From: G965267185 sp965267185
Lineage (GTDB): Bacteria > Pseudomonadota > Alphaproteobacteria > UBA6615
Length of the DNA stretch: 64,000 bases
Reading direction: 5' to 3'
NCBI GenBank assembly: GCA_965267185.1
Contig: OZ253937.1
Span: 1,674,001-1,738,000 of the forward strand
Below, one piece after another: positions 1-8,155 of the stretch (positions within the stretch are counted from its first letter, which is position 1; each line of letters begins with the position of its first letter). The notes beneath the pieces were generated by a model that did not search any database, was not told the origin of the DNA, and worked only from the letters and a program-made list of their open reading frames with translations. The position numbers and the translations under genes were made by a program.

Positions 1-362
1 CATTCTCGAAGATGTTTTACCTCGATGCACCGATGGCGGCGGGCGCGTCCGTAACGCTGCCGGACGAACACGAAGAACGCGCGGTCTATGTCGCCGGCGG
101 GGCCGTTACGATTGCCGGCGAAACCTACGGCAAGGGGAAGATGGTTGCGATCGCTTCTGATTGCGATGTCGCCATCGAGGCGGCCGACGAGAGCCGCGTC
201 ATGCTGCTGGGCGGTGAACCGCTGGATGGCTCGCGGCACATGTGGTGGAACTTTGTGTCGAGTTCGAAAGAGCGTATCGAACAAGCTAAGGACGACTGGG
301 CGAACGGCCGCTTCGATGCCGTGCCGGGCGAGACCGAGTTCATTCCCCTGCCCGAGAACTAA
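1..362 (+). CDS. Pirin family protein, C-terminal part (5' truncated)
   Basis: The reading frame is open from the first bases of the window and ends with TAA at 360-362, so only about the last 120 residues are seen. The residues S-K-M-F-Y-L-D near the start, followed by A-P-M-A-A-G-A, match the start of the C-terminal cupin half of pirins (family knowledge: S-P-x-F-Y-x-D). The tail ends with the pirin-like stretch F-I-P-L-P. Pirins are bicupin iron proteins, some with quercetin dioxygenase activity, others regulatory; the function here cannot be chosen from the fragment. The gene is convergent with the Flp pilin gene and shares a bidirectional terminator with it. Confidence 0.8.
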   Translation, partial: FSKMFYLDAPMAAGASVTLPDEHEERAVYVAGGAVTIAGETYGKGKMVAIASDCDVAIEAADESRVMLLGGEPLDGSRHMWWNFVSSSKERIEQAKDDWANGRFDAVPGETEFIPLPEN

Positions 363-400
363 ACCGGGCTCATCTCCCTTTAGCTATAGCGGCAAAGAAA

Positions 401-428
401 AAAGCCGGTGCTTTTTTGCACCGGCTTT
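401..428. terminator. Bidirectional Rho-independent terminator
   Basis: Perfect 11-bp stem (AAAGCCGGTGC at 401-411 with GCACCGGCTTT at 418-428) and a T6 loop. A-run on one side and T-run on the other make it usable from both strands; it lies between the converging pirin and Flp pilin genes. Confidence 0.85.
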
Positions 429-453
429 AATCGTGCTGTCGCGCGCCGAAGAA

Positions 454-675
454 CTAGCTGGCGCTGGCGACCTTAGGAGCTTCTTCGGCTCCTTTCTCCA
501 GTCCCGCAGTCAATTCCAGGAGGAAGCTGCTCATATTCTCCCCGAGTATCAAAATGCTGGCAGCGCCCGCGATGGCAAAAAACGCAACTAAAAATGCATA
601 CTCTGTGGCAACCGCGCCGAGTTTGTCGTTATGTAAACGAAGAGCCAACGAATGAAGATAAGTCAAAACGTACAT
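454..675 (-). CDS. Flp/Fap-type pilin subunit
   Basis: A 73-residue protein with the class IVb prepilin signature: short basic leader, Gly20 before A-V-A-T-E-Y, so the conserved Glu is at +5 after the predicted cleavage site, then one hydrophobic segment (about residues 27-45). This is the size and layout of Flp pilins, which are processed by a TadV-type peptidase and assembled by the Tad machine into adhesive pili. The start is supported by a strong AGGAGG ribosome binding site just upstream (around 680-685 on the plus strand). No tad assembly genes are in the window, so this is an isolated pilin locus; it may be one of several paralogues. Confidence 0.85.
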   Translation of the reverse strand: MYVLTYLHSLALRLHNDKLGAVATEYAFLVAFFAIAGAASILILGENMSSFLLELTAGLEKGAEEAPKVASAS

Positions 676-1004
676 ATTACCCTCCTGGAATACTGAGGGT
701 CCTTCCCTGGACCCCTTCGATGCCTGCCTTGTCGCTGGCGGTTCCGCATCGCGCCCTGGTGGATGCCGCCGCCAATTCGTGGAGATTTATACGATTTGTT
801 ATTGAATATTAAAATAGTCTTTACATAAAATTCATTTTATTAACCTTAATATTCGATGAAACTCAACGCAGTATTGACTTGATATAGAAATAAAAAAGAT
901 GACAGGCCCACAATTTACAAGACTTAATGCCCAATAACCTGACAACCGCAGCTGCCGGAATCACCATCAAGGCGCCGGGCCAACAACAGCGAGGAGTTAA
1001 CCAT
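676..1004. other. Intergenic region, AT-rich, divergent promoters presumed
   Basis: 329 bp between the divergent Flp pilin and SnoaL-like genes. It is clearly more AT-rich (roughly 780-910) than its surroundings and contains a small inverted repeat (GGGTCC 697-702 with GGACCC 709-714) in the pilin leader. No convincing gene or RNA was found in it; it probably holds both promoters. Confidence 0.5.
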
Positions 1005-1598
1005 ATGTCGAATGACGCAGCGGACCGCCAAACGATCCGCGACATGATCGAGAGCTGGGCCATCTGGCGCGATTCAGCCGACTGGCAGCGGTTCCGCAGC
1101 CTCTGGCACGACGACGGGATCATGTCGGCGACGGTTTTTCAGGGACCGGTGGATGAGTTTATCGACCGCGCCCGGCAATCCCACGAGCGCGGCGTCACGG
1201 CACAGCACATCCTGGGTGGGACATCAGTCGATATAAACGGTAGTCGGGCGGTCGCGCAGACACGGGCGACGATCGGTCAACGCGCACCGGTCCATGACGT
1301 GGTGTGCGACGTTGTGTGCACCATCCGTTTCTACGACTTCTTCGAAAAACGCGATGGGTGCTGGGGCTTGGTACGGCGCCAGGGAATCTACGAGAAGGAC
1401 CGGATCGACCCGGTCGACCCATCGCAGACCGTATCTCTCGACCCGGACGTTTTAGCGCGGTTCCCCACCGGCTACCGCCACCTCGCCTACCTGCAAACCA
1501 ACGCCGGGTTCACGGTCAAAACAGACATGCCGGGGCTCACCGGCCCGGAAGTCGATACGCTTTACGCCGCCGGCGCAGCGTGGCTGGCCGGCGACTAA
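1005..1598 (+). CDS. SnoaL-like / NTF2-fold protein
   Basis: 197 residues. An alternative upstream start at 927 would add 26 residues, but ATG 1005 is preceded by GAGGAG at 991-996 with good spacing, so it is preferred. The N-terminal half (I-R-D-M-I-E-S-W-A followed by D-W-Q-R-F-R-S-L-W-H-D-D-G) is typical of the SnoaL_4/bile-acid 7-alpha-dehydratase-like group of the NTF2 fold: an alpha-helical start, then W-H-x-D-G and a cone-shaped beta sheet. Members include cyclases, dehydratases and isomerases acting on small hydrophobic molecules; others have no known activity. The substrate cannot be predicted. It stands alone, convergent with the ABC transporter operon. Confidence 0.75.
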   Translation: MSNDAADRQTIRDMIESWAIWRDSADWQRFRSLWHDDGIMSATVFQGPVDEFIDRARQSHERGVTAQHILGGTSVDINGSRAVAQTRATIGQRAPVHDVVCDVVCTIRFYDFFEKRDGCWGLVRRQGIYEKDRIDPVDPSQTVSLDPDVLARFPTGYRHLAYLQTNAGFTVKTDMPGLTGPEVDTLYAAGAAWLAGD

Positions 1599-1623
1599 GC
1601 GCACCATCGAAATGGCCGGACTG

Positions 1624-2001
1624 CTATTGATCCGCAGGCGCGAGATCGACCGTGTCGATCCAATATTGCCGTGCGATCCACCGAACATCGGATGGCTTGA
1701 CCCGGGCGAGCCGGGTCGTGGCACCTTCGGTTCCGCGTTGCACGCCAATGGTATTGTAAACATTGGTATGGAACCGCTCGGGCGGGAACTTCGCCGTTAC
1801 GAGAAGGGTTAGCGATTTGGGATTTTCATCCAACGCTGCAGATAACGCATCGGTAACACGCGCCGGCCCAGTGACCATACCGTAGGCTTGCGCGGCCAGC
1901 CAAAGCAAAGCGACGAACCCGATAAACCTGATATCCCGCCGCTTATGCCATGCGCGCCGCCGGCGTTGCGGTCGTACCTCGTCTAGTTCTTGCGATACCA
2001 T
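1624..2001 (-). CDS. Small single-pass membrane protein in the ABC importer operon, unknown function
   Basis: 125 residues: a very basic N terminus (R-P-Q-R-R-R-R-A-W-H-K-R-R), one hydrophobic segment at about residues 26-44, then about 80 residues on the far side of the membrane, by the positive-inside rule probably periplasmic. I do not recognise a family. The start codon lies one nucleotide after the TGA of the upstream permease gene, so the two are almost certainly translated together. The C-terminal part contains K-F-P-P-E-R-F-H-T-N-V-Y. Its position suggests an accessory of the transporter, which is inference only. Confidence 0.6.
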   Translation of the reverse strand: MVSQELDEVRPQRRRRAWHKRRDIRFIGFVALLWLAAQAYGMVTGPARVTDALSAALDENPKSLTLLVTAKFPPERFHTNVYNTIGVQRGTEGATTRLARVKPSDVRWIARQYWIDTVDLAPADQ

Positions 2002-2002
2002 A

Positions 2003-2863
2003 TCAGTTCGGCTTCCAGACCATCCCCCATCGCTCGATCGTCCACTTCTCCAGCGGCACGAGCATCCAGCGGTCGGTGATAAGATAAATAAGCGAAATCA
2101 GGATCACACCGAGGAACACCTCTTCGGTTTTGAATTCCACGGCCGATACGAAGATCATGAAGCCCAGCCCGCTATCGCCACCGATCATTTCGGCAGCAAT
2201 TAACGCACGCCAGCCGAAGCCCAGCGACATACGCATACCGGTGATAATCGACGGCATGGCGCCCGGCAAATAGACGTGGCGGATGGTATCCAAGCGCGAG
2301 CCGCCCAGCGTCTGCACCCCTTGGACAAGCACCTTCGGCACCGCGCGCACACCCATCATCGTGTTGAAGAACAGCAGCCAGAAGATGGTGTTGAGCATAA
2401 TGAACAACGTGGTTTCCCAACCAACGCCGAACCAGACAATGGCTAGCGGGATCCACGCGATGCCGGAGACCGAGTTCATGAAAATACCGACCGGCTCGAG
2501 ATAGGCCGAAACGATCCGGTTCATGCCGGTGAGAATGCCAAACGCGATGCCGAGCGGAATGCCGACGACGGCGGCCAAGATGACGCGGCCGATCGACGAC
2601 AAGACATTGTTCGACAATTGACACGCATTATGTCCTTCGACCGCGGCGATGAAACCGGGGCAGTCCGACTGCAAGAAGAAGATCGCGCCCCAAACGTCGG
2701 CAAGCGGCGGAATTTCGACCGGCTCGAACCACACGAATGCGGTGTTGAGTTCCCACAGGAAAATAAGGACGATAAAGGGGATCGAGCCTAAGAACACCTT
2801 GCGCAGGCGCTGGCGGCCGAACCGGCGCTGAACGGCGACGGAAAATTCGGAGATTGCAGTCAT
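2003..2863 (-). CDS. ABC transporter permease (SsuC/TauC/NrtB family), second copy
   Basis: 286 residues from ATG 2863. This ATG overlaps the TGA of the preceding permease (ATGA), favouring it over the in-frame ATG at 2881. Multiple membrane segments and the BPD_transp_1 EAA-loop region are visible: T-L-G-G-S-R-L-D-T-I-R-H-V-Y-L-P-G-A-M-P-S-I, then G-F-G-W-R-A-L-I-A-A-E-M. It has a longer periplasmic loop near the N terminus (around residues 50-75), with two cysteines, that the first permease lacks. Together with the other permease it should form a heterodimeric channel for the ATPase encoded upstream. Families of this kind import nitrate, sulfonates, taurine, thiamine-precursor pyrimidines or similar small anions. 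Confidence 0.9.
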   Translation of the reverse strand: MTAISEFSVAVQRRFGRQRLRKVFLGSIPFIVLIFLWELNTAFVWFEPVEIPPLADVWGAIFFLQSDCPGFIAAVEGHNACQLSNNVLSSIGRVILAAVVGIPLGIAFGILTGMNRIVSAYLEPVGIFMNSVSGIAWIPLAIVWFGVGWETTLFIMLNTIFWLLFFNTMMGVRAVPKVLVQGVQTLGGSRLDTIRHVYLPGAMPSIITGMRMSLGFGWRALIAAEMIGGDSGLGFMIFVSAVEFKTEEVFLGVILISLIYLITDRWMLVPLEKWTIERWGMVWKPN

Positions 2864-3675
2864 CGTTGCACGAGCCCCCATCTCTCAATCGTGTCGGATT
2901 CAAGGGGCCGCAGCAGGAAGTGATCGAGGACGATCCAGGTAACACCGATCATCACCATACCGAGAATGATCTGCGCGGTGTTGTCGAGCTCTTGACCGGC
3001 GAAGATCATGTTGCCCAAGCCCGGCCGGCCCGCCAGCATTTCGCCCGCGATCACCGCGCGCCAGGCGAAGCCGACCGACAGCCGCGAACCGACGGCAATC
3101 GATGGCATGGCGCCGGGTAGCAGCACGTCACGCACAACCTGGAGGCGTGACGCGCCAAGCGTGCGCGCGGCCTGGATATAGCGCACCGGCACCGAGCGAA
3201 CACCCGACAGCACGTTGAAAGCAATCGGGAAGAAACTCGTGTAGAGAATGACGATCAGGACGGTCGTATCGCTATTGCCGAACCAAATCACGATCACCGG
3301 AAAGATGGCGATGCCCGATACCGACTGGAAGAAGTTCATCAGCGGGTAGAACATGTCGGCGACCGTCCGGTTCAGCCCCAGCAGTAAGCCGAACGGTATG
3401 CCGATAGCGATTCCCACCAACCCGCCAAAAACCAGACGGGTCAGCGTGTCGGAATAGAAGCTAAGCAGCGAGCCCTTATAGAGCATATCGGCCGACGACA
3501 GGATGACGGCCATTGGCGACGGCAAGTAGCGGTCGGGACGGTCGATCAAAAAGACCGAGATGAACGCCCACAGCGCCACCGCGCCAACCAGGAATATGAT
3601 GAGCCGTCCCGCGCCTTCCGTGGCAAACTTCTTGAGTTTGACACGATTAGATTGGTGAACTTCAATACTCGTCAT
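2860..3675 (-). CDS. ABC transporter permease (SsuC/TauC/NrtB family), first copy
   Basis: 271 residues with about six membrane segments. The EAA region reads A-A-R-T-L-G-A-S-R-L-Q-V-V-R-D-V-L-L-P-G, followed by G-F-A-W-R-A-V-I-A-G-E-M-L, a family hallmark. The gene overlaps the ATPase gene by 14 bp upstream and the second permease by 4 bp downstream (ATGA), so translation is coupled through the operon. Two different permease genes in one taurine/nitrate-type operon suggest a heterodimer in place of the usual homodimer. The substrate is unresolved. Confidence 0.9.
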   Translation of the reverse strand: MTSIEVHQSNRVKLKKFATEGAGRLIIFLVGAVALWAFISVFLIDRPDRYLPSPMAVILSSADMLYKGSLLSFYSDTLTRLVFGGLVGIAIGIPFGLLLGLNRTVADMFYPLMNFFQSVSGIAIFPVIVIWFGNSDTTVLIVILYTSFFPIAFNVLSGVRSVPVRYIQAARTLGASRLQVVRDVLLPGAMPSIAVGSRLSVGFAWRAVIAGEMLAGRPGLGNMIFAGQELDNTAQIILGMVMIGVTWIVLDHFLLRPLESDTIERWGLVQR

Positions 3676-4459
3676 CGGTCGTCACCTCCTGGCGCACGAG
3701 ACGGAGAATCTCGTCGCGCGCATTCGTGAACTTCGAATTGTTCGTCATATCCTTCCACACCCGCTGCTCGCGCGGTATGTCGATTTTAATCTCGGTCTTG
3801 ATACGGCCGGGCCGCCGCGAGAACACGATGCAGCGGTCGCCGAGGAACGCTGCTTCCTCGACCGAATGGGTGATAAACAGAATAGTTTTATGGGTCGCCA
3901 TAACGATGCGGTTGAGCTCGTCCTGGAGCGTGATACGTGTCTGCGCATCGACAGCCGCGAAGGGCTCGTCCATGAGCATGATTACCGGGTCAGCGCATAG
4001 AGTGCGCGCAACCGCGACGCGTTGCTTCATGCCGCCGGACAGCTCATGGGGATAGCGTTCTTCGAAGCCAGACAGGCCGACCAGATCGATATATTCCTGA
4101 ACCCGCCGCCTGGTTTCCTCTTTCGGTACCCGTTGCAGTTCCAGGCCGTGCCCGATGTTACGCGACACTGTGCGCCAGGGCAGGATAGCGTGTTCCTGAA
4201 ACACCACCCCGCGATCCGGGCCCGGCCCGTGAATTTCAATACCGTCGACCATCGCGCGGCCCTCGCGATAGGGTAGTAGGCCAGCGACAATGTTCAATAA
4301 CGTGGTTTTGCCGCACCCGCTGGGACCGACAATGGCGACAAATTCGTTCTCGTAGACTTGGAGATTAATGCCCTCCAATGCATGAACGGACTCGCCCGTA
4401 TATTCATCCGGGTAGTGGTGACACAGGTCCTGGATGATCAGCTTGGCTTCACCTGACAT
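3662..4459 (-). CDS. ABC transporter ATP-binding protein (SsuB/TauB/NrtD family)
   Basis: 265 residues with all nucleotide-binding motifs: Walker A G-P-S-G-C-G-K-T-T, Q-loop V-V-F-Q-E-H, signature L-S-G-G-M-K-Q-R, Walker B V-I-M-L-M-D-E-P-F-A-A-V-D and H-loop F-I-T-H-S-V-E-E-A. D-E-P-F-A-A-V-D and T-H-S-V-E-E-A are characteristic of the nitrate/taurine/sulfonate group. It energises the two permeases encoded directly downstream. A GGAAGAA site precedes the start. A strong hairpin separates it from the binding-protein gene upstream, which would lower its expression relative to the binding protein. Confidence 0.95.
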   Translation of the reverse strand: MSGEAKLIIQDLCHHYPDEYTGESVHALEGINLQVYENEFVAIVGPSGCGKTTLLNIVAGLLPYREGRAMVDGIEIHGPGPDRGVVFQEHAILPWRTVSRNIGHGLELQRVPKEETRRRVQEYIDLVGLSGFEERYPHELSGGMKQRVAVARTLCADPVIMLMDEPFAAVDAQTRITLQDELNRIVMATHKTILFITHSVEEAAFLGDRCIVFSRRPGRIKTEIKIDIPREQRVWKDMTNNSKFTNARDEILRLVRQEVTTDDEY

Positions 4460-4478
4460 ATTTCTTCCAAGTAATTAG

Positions 4479-4509
4479 GACGGGCGCGGGAACTCGTCCC
4501 GCGCCCGTC
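4479..4509 (-). terminator. Intercistronic hairpin between binding protein and ATPase genes
   Basis: Perfect 13-bp stem (4479-4491 with 4497-4509) and a 5-nt loop, very GC-rich. No long T-run follows on the minus strand, so it is more likely an mRNA-stabilising or partial-termination hairpin that keeps the binding protein in excess than a full stop. Confidence 0.65.
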
Positions 4510-4545
4510 ACAGGCATCAACAGAAGACTTGAGTAGCGTAAGGCC

Positions 4546-5565
4546 TCAACTGCCCTTACCCAGGTCCGCAAACCACTCCGGATGGCGTTCCATCGTCGAC
4601 CGGATGAATTTCGAGTCGAGATACTTCGCCGGATCGAATGGCTTTTTCATCTTCTTCTGTTCGATCAGCAAGTCGACGGCCTGGCTGAACGCCTTGGCCG
4701 TGTTGTCGCCGATCCGCGGGTCGAAGACCCAGAAGTCGAGCCCAGCCAGCACCTCTTCCTTCGAGGCGTTGGCGAAGCGGGCGCCGATCTCGGCAACTTC
4801 GTTGCGGTTGGCTGGGTTGCGCACAAATGCGGCGGCTTCCGACATGGCGTCGACAACCTTCTGCGTCGTCGCTTCGTCCTTGTAGACCCGATCCGGGTTA
4901 CCGTGCAGATAGGCGCAGAAGCAAACCAAATCGCCGCCGCGCTTCACGACTTTGGAGCCGGACACTTTCTGCAGCGCACGGAAGTTGAAGGGCTCCCAAC
5001 CGACGATGGCGTCAACGCCACCGGTGTCGAGCACCGACACGAGGCTCGGCGGACGCGTGTTGATCCGCTCCAGGTCATTCGTCGACAGGCCAGCCTGTTT
5101 GAGCGCCTGTTGCAACCACACGTCACCGGTCGAACCGAAAGTCACGGCGACTTTCTTGCCCTTAAGGTCGGCAACAGAGTTGATACCCGAATCCTTCGAA
5201 GCGATCAGAGCGACAACCTTATCGGCCGTGTCCTTTTCGAACGCCGCGCCGACATAGCCGACAACGCCGCGAACATTGAGACCGCGCTCGAGGGCCGCCG
5301 GCAAGTTGGTGAAGGCCGCCGGGGCGTAGTCGAATTCACCGGCGCGCAGGCCCTTCGAGAGCTCCGAACCCGTGTTGCGAATTTCGACTTTTACGTCGAC
5401 GCCGTTTTTGGCAAAGAAGCCCTTATCCTGGGCCACGAAGACCGCCAAGCCGCCGGGGTTACCCGCGGCGCCGATAACGACTTCCTGGGCGCTTGCAGCG
5501 AAGCCTGACGCTGCGAAGCCGACCGCGGCTGCAGCCGCAATCAGGCCAGTTCTAATCTTTGACAT
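4546..5565 (-). CDS. ABC transporter periplasmic substrate-binding protein (NMT1/SsuA/TauA-like)
   Basis: 339 residues. A Sec signal peptide with an alanine-rich core ends near A-S-A before Q-E (about residue 26). The mature start V-V-I-G-A-A-G-N-P-G-G-L-A-V-F-V-A-Q-D-K and the later G-F-F-A-K-N-G-V-D-V match the SsuA/NMT1 fold; D-L-K-G-K-K-V-A-V-T-F-G-S-T-G-D marks the lobe-crossing region. It captures the substrate in the periplasm for the two permeases. Ribosome binding site GGGAGGAAA is close to the start. First gene of the operon; the 183 bp upstream should hold the promoter. The pocket residues do not let me name the ligand. Confidence 0.9.
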   Translation of the reverse strand: MSKIRTGLIAAAAAVGFAASGFAASAQEVVIGAAGNPGGLAVFVAQDKGFFAKNGVDVKVEIRNTGSELSKGLRAGEFDYAPAAFTNLPAALERGLNVRGVVGYVGAAFEKDTADKVVALIASKDSGINSVADLKGKKVAVTFGSTGDVWLQQALKQAGLSTNDLERINTRPPSLVSVLDTGGVDAIVGWEPFNFRALQKVSGSKVVKRGGDLVCFCAYLHGNPDRVYKDEATTQKVVDAMSEAAAFVRNPANRNEVAEIGARFANASKEEVLAGLDFWVFDPRIGDNTAKAFSQAVDLLIEQKKMKKPFDPAKYLDSKFIRSTMERHPEWFADLGKGS

Positions 5566-5748
5566 CGTTTCCTCCCAATTGGTGTGTCATTGATTGTTAG
5601 TGTTAATTCATGCAGATGGTCAACTCTACCGTACACACTCACTCATCAACAGTCTCGTGCGCGTTGGTCAACAGTTGGCGAGTTCAAATTATCGACAACA
5701 GAGGTTTTTTGATCAGTTTTTCCAAATTCGGACGCTCGTTCCAAACTC

Positions 5749-6669
5749 CTAGAGATACTGCCGAAACCAGTCTGTAGCTTCACTTGCGACCGTTTCGAAA
5801 TGCTCGGAATCCGAGAATTCGTAAACCTGATTATGCCGCGCACCGGGTAGCCGAACGAGCTTCTTCGGTTCGCCACAACGCTCATAAGTGGCCTCTACCT
5901 CCTCGGGCGGCACGATGGAGTCGTACTCGGCAGCGAAAAAAAGAACCGGCCGCGGGGATATCCGGTCTACGACCCAGTCCGGTTTATAGCGGAAGCACGC
6001 CTCAACGCTTTCAACGTCGACATGGGTTACGTCCTCCGCGCCGTGCTCTTCGACCGTCATAATCGGTTTTTCCACCGCATCGGGATCGTTGGGATAGATA
6101 TCGTAGCGGTAGATCATGGTCTTTTCGCCGGTCAGCACACGGTGGCGCGCTTCTTCTCGGACCATGTCGCGAAACCTGAACCAGTCATAGGCCGAACGGA
6201 CCGATCTGAGCCAGCGCTCGCCATCGTGAACACCGACAGCCGAGACCACGACTTTTAGACGCGGGTCGAAAGCCGCCGCCCAAACGGCGTTAGCGGCACC
6301 GAAACTGGAGCCGTAAACACCGATCCGGTTCGCATCGACACCATCGACGGTTTCCAGATAAGTCACCGCATCGTAAGTATTCTGCGCCTGCTCCAAAGGC
6401 CGATGCCGGCCCCGCTCGCCTTCGGCTTCGCCGTATCCCCGATAGTCGGGCGCCAGCGCGACAAAACCCTCCCGCGAAAGCCGCCGGGGGATATCGATGG
6501 TCGCGACGTTCTTGCGGCCGGTATACCCGGTAAGGCAAACGACCGCCGGCAGCGGTGGATCGCCCGCCGTCCACGTCGCGGGGCGGTATAGATGGGCTGT
6601 GATTTTGAAACCGTCGCTGTAGTAGGCAACGTCTTCGCGGGTCATACCGTCTTCGGTCATCGCATCCAT
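5749..6669 (-). CDS. Alpha/beta hydrolase (dienelactone hydrolase / acetyl-xylan-esterase-like)
   Basis: 306 residues. Nucleophile elbow G-V-Y-G-S-S-F-G-A-A-N, acid in A-E-Y-D-S-I-V-P-P and histidine in G-A-R-H-N-Q-V give a complete Ser-Asp-His triad. The oxyanion region P-D-Y-R-G-Y-G-E-A-E-G precedes the elbow. No signal peptide, so cytoplasmic. Probably an esterase or amide/lactone hydrolase; the substrate is unknown. Two in-frame ATGs, at 6669 and 6660, are both possible. It is followed in the same direction by an amidase, suggesting one catabolic transcript, though 66 bp separate them. Confidence 0.85.
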   Translation of the reverse strand: MDAMTEDGMTREDVAYYSDGFKITAHLYRPATWTAGDPPLPAVVCLTGYTGRKNVATIDIPRRLSREGFVALAPDYRGYGEAEGERGRHRPLEQAQNTYDAVTYLETVDGVDANRIGVYGSSFGAANAVWAAAFDPRLKVVVSAVGVHDGERWLRSVRSAYDWFRFRDMVREEARHRVLTGEKTMIYRYDIYPNDPDAVEKPIMTVEEHGAEDVTHVDVESVEACFRYKPDWVVDRISPRPVLFFAAEYDSIVPPEEVEATYERCGEPKKLVRLPGARHNQVYEFSDSEHFETVASEATDWFRQYL

Positions 6670-6735
6670 TTTAGATGAGCTTTCCGCGCCGATTGCGCGC
6701 TTATTGCAGTCACGGTGTTTTTTGGTCCAGGGCCA

Positions 6736-8133
6736 TCAATTTAGAGGAGGCTTCTCCGCTGCCCAGGGCCGGGACTCTTCGAAGGCCGCTGCGGCGCGGA
6801 AAATATCGACTTCGCCCAGATGTCGGCCAACGATCTGCAAGCCCACCGGCAGGCCATCGATAAAGCCGCAAGGCACCGAAGCCGCCGGAAGGCCCGTCAG
6901 GTTGAACGGATAGGTATAGGTGAGCCATCCGATGGTGTTGTCCGCCGAACCCCGGCCCGGCGGATAGTCGTTGCTCACATCGAAGGCGGTGACCGGCAGC
7001 GTCGGCGTCAGCAGCAAGTCGTAGTCTTCGAAGAACGCGCAGATCTTCGTGCGCAGATCGTAGCGCTCGAACACCTTGCTGTAGTACGTCCCCATCTCCT
7101 GCCCCAACGCTCCGTCGAGCGTATGGGCGACGGAGGGGTCGAGCAGTTCGCGCGAGTTTTCCAGCACGGGGCGCAACCGTGTGCCAGCGCCGGCGAAGAA
7201 CTCGGACATCATCAGATCAAGTGGATCGTCAAACACATGTTCAACTTCGGTAACGTGACAACCCAGATCCTCAAGAACCTTGACCGCACTTGCGACAGTC
7301 GCAAGCACCTCGGGGTCGGGTTCGCCGTAGCCGAGGGTCGGGCTCCACGCGATCCGGAGGCCTTCCGGCGAGCGGTCGCACGCTGCCAGGAAATCCGGCA
7401 CCTCTTGTGAGACCGCACCGGCGTCGCGGGCGTCAAAACCGGAAATCGTCTGCAGCAATAACGCGCCATCGCGCACGGTTCGCGCCAGCGGGCCTACATG
7501 GGCCAATGTCGGCGTCGCGCTGGGCGGAAACACCGGCACGCGGCCGAAATGCGCTTTGATGCCGAACAAGCCGGTAAACGCCGATGGAATACGCACCGAG
7601 CCGCCGCCATCGGTGCCCAGGCCGAATGGCGACACCCCTGCCGCGATGCTGGCTGCCGCGCCACAACTCGATCCGCCGGGTGTCTTGTCCAGGTTCCACG
7701 GGTTGCGGGTGATCCCCGTCAGCGGCGAATCGCCAACAGCCTTGCAGCCAAATTCCGACGTCGTCGATTTACCGATGATCGCACCACCCGCAGCGCGAAC
7801 ACGCGCGACCGAGGGCGCATCCACGTCCGATACGTTGTCCGCCATAGCGCGCGAGCCGAAGGTGAGCTTCGCGCCTTTAACGGCGATCAAGTCTTTCACC
7901 GATACGGGCAGGCCGTGCAGCGGCCCCAACTCATCGCCGGCGACAATAGCGGCCTCGGCGGTCTTCGCTGCATCCATCGCCTGGTCTTCGGTGATGTCGA
8001 GGAACGCGTTGATTTGCGGTTCGACCTCGCGCAACCGGTCGAGCGACGCAGTCACGACCTCGACCGGCGACACCTCTTTCGAGCGGATCAAGTCGCGCAG
8101 TTCCAACGCGCTCTTCCAGGTCAGTTCCGACAT
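6736..8133 (-). CDS. Amidase signature family enzyme
   Basis: 465 residues from ATG 8133, chosen because GAGGAG lies 7 nt upstream; the upstream ATG at 8148 lacks such a site. The Ser-cisSer-Lys triad is present: Lys in V-S-V-K-D-L-I-A-V-K-G, the serine-rich segment P-G-G-S-S-C-G-A-A-A, and the nucleophile region G-L-G-T-D-G-G-G-S-V-R-I-P. The Cys in G-G-S-S-C-G replaces the usual Gly or Ser, as in some members. Family enzymes hydrolyse aryl- or alkyl-amides, allophanate or Glu-tRNA intermediates; no GatB/GatC partner is nearby, so a catabolic amide hydrolase is more likely than GatA. Confidence 0.9.
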   Translation of the reverse strand: MSELTWKSALELRDLIRSKEVSPVEVVTASLDRLREVEPQINAFLDITEDQAMDAAKTAEAAIVAGDELGPLHGLPVSVKDLIAVKGAKLTFGSRAMADNVSDVDAPSVARVRAAGGAIIGKSTTSEFGCKAVGDSPLTGITRNPWNLDKTPGGSSCGAAASIAAGVSPFGLGTDGGGSVRIPSAFTGLFGIKAHFGRVPVFPPSATPTLAHVGPLARTVRDGALLLQTISGFDARDAGAVSQEVPDFLAACDRSPEGLRIAWSPTLGYGEPDPEVLATVASAVKVLEDLGCHVTEVEHVFDDPLDLMMSEFFAGAGTRLRPVLENSRELLDPSVAHTLDGALGQEMGTYYSKVFERYDLRTKICAFFEDYDLLLTPTLPVTAFDVSNDYPPGRGSADNTIGWLTYTYPFNLTGLPAASVPCGFIDGLPVGLQIVGRHLGEVDIFRAAAAFEESRPWAAEKPPLN

Positions 8134-8155
8134 GATCTGCCTCCTCAAACCGGCT

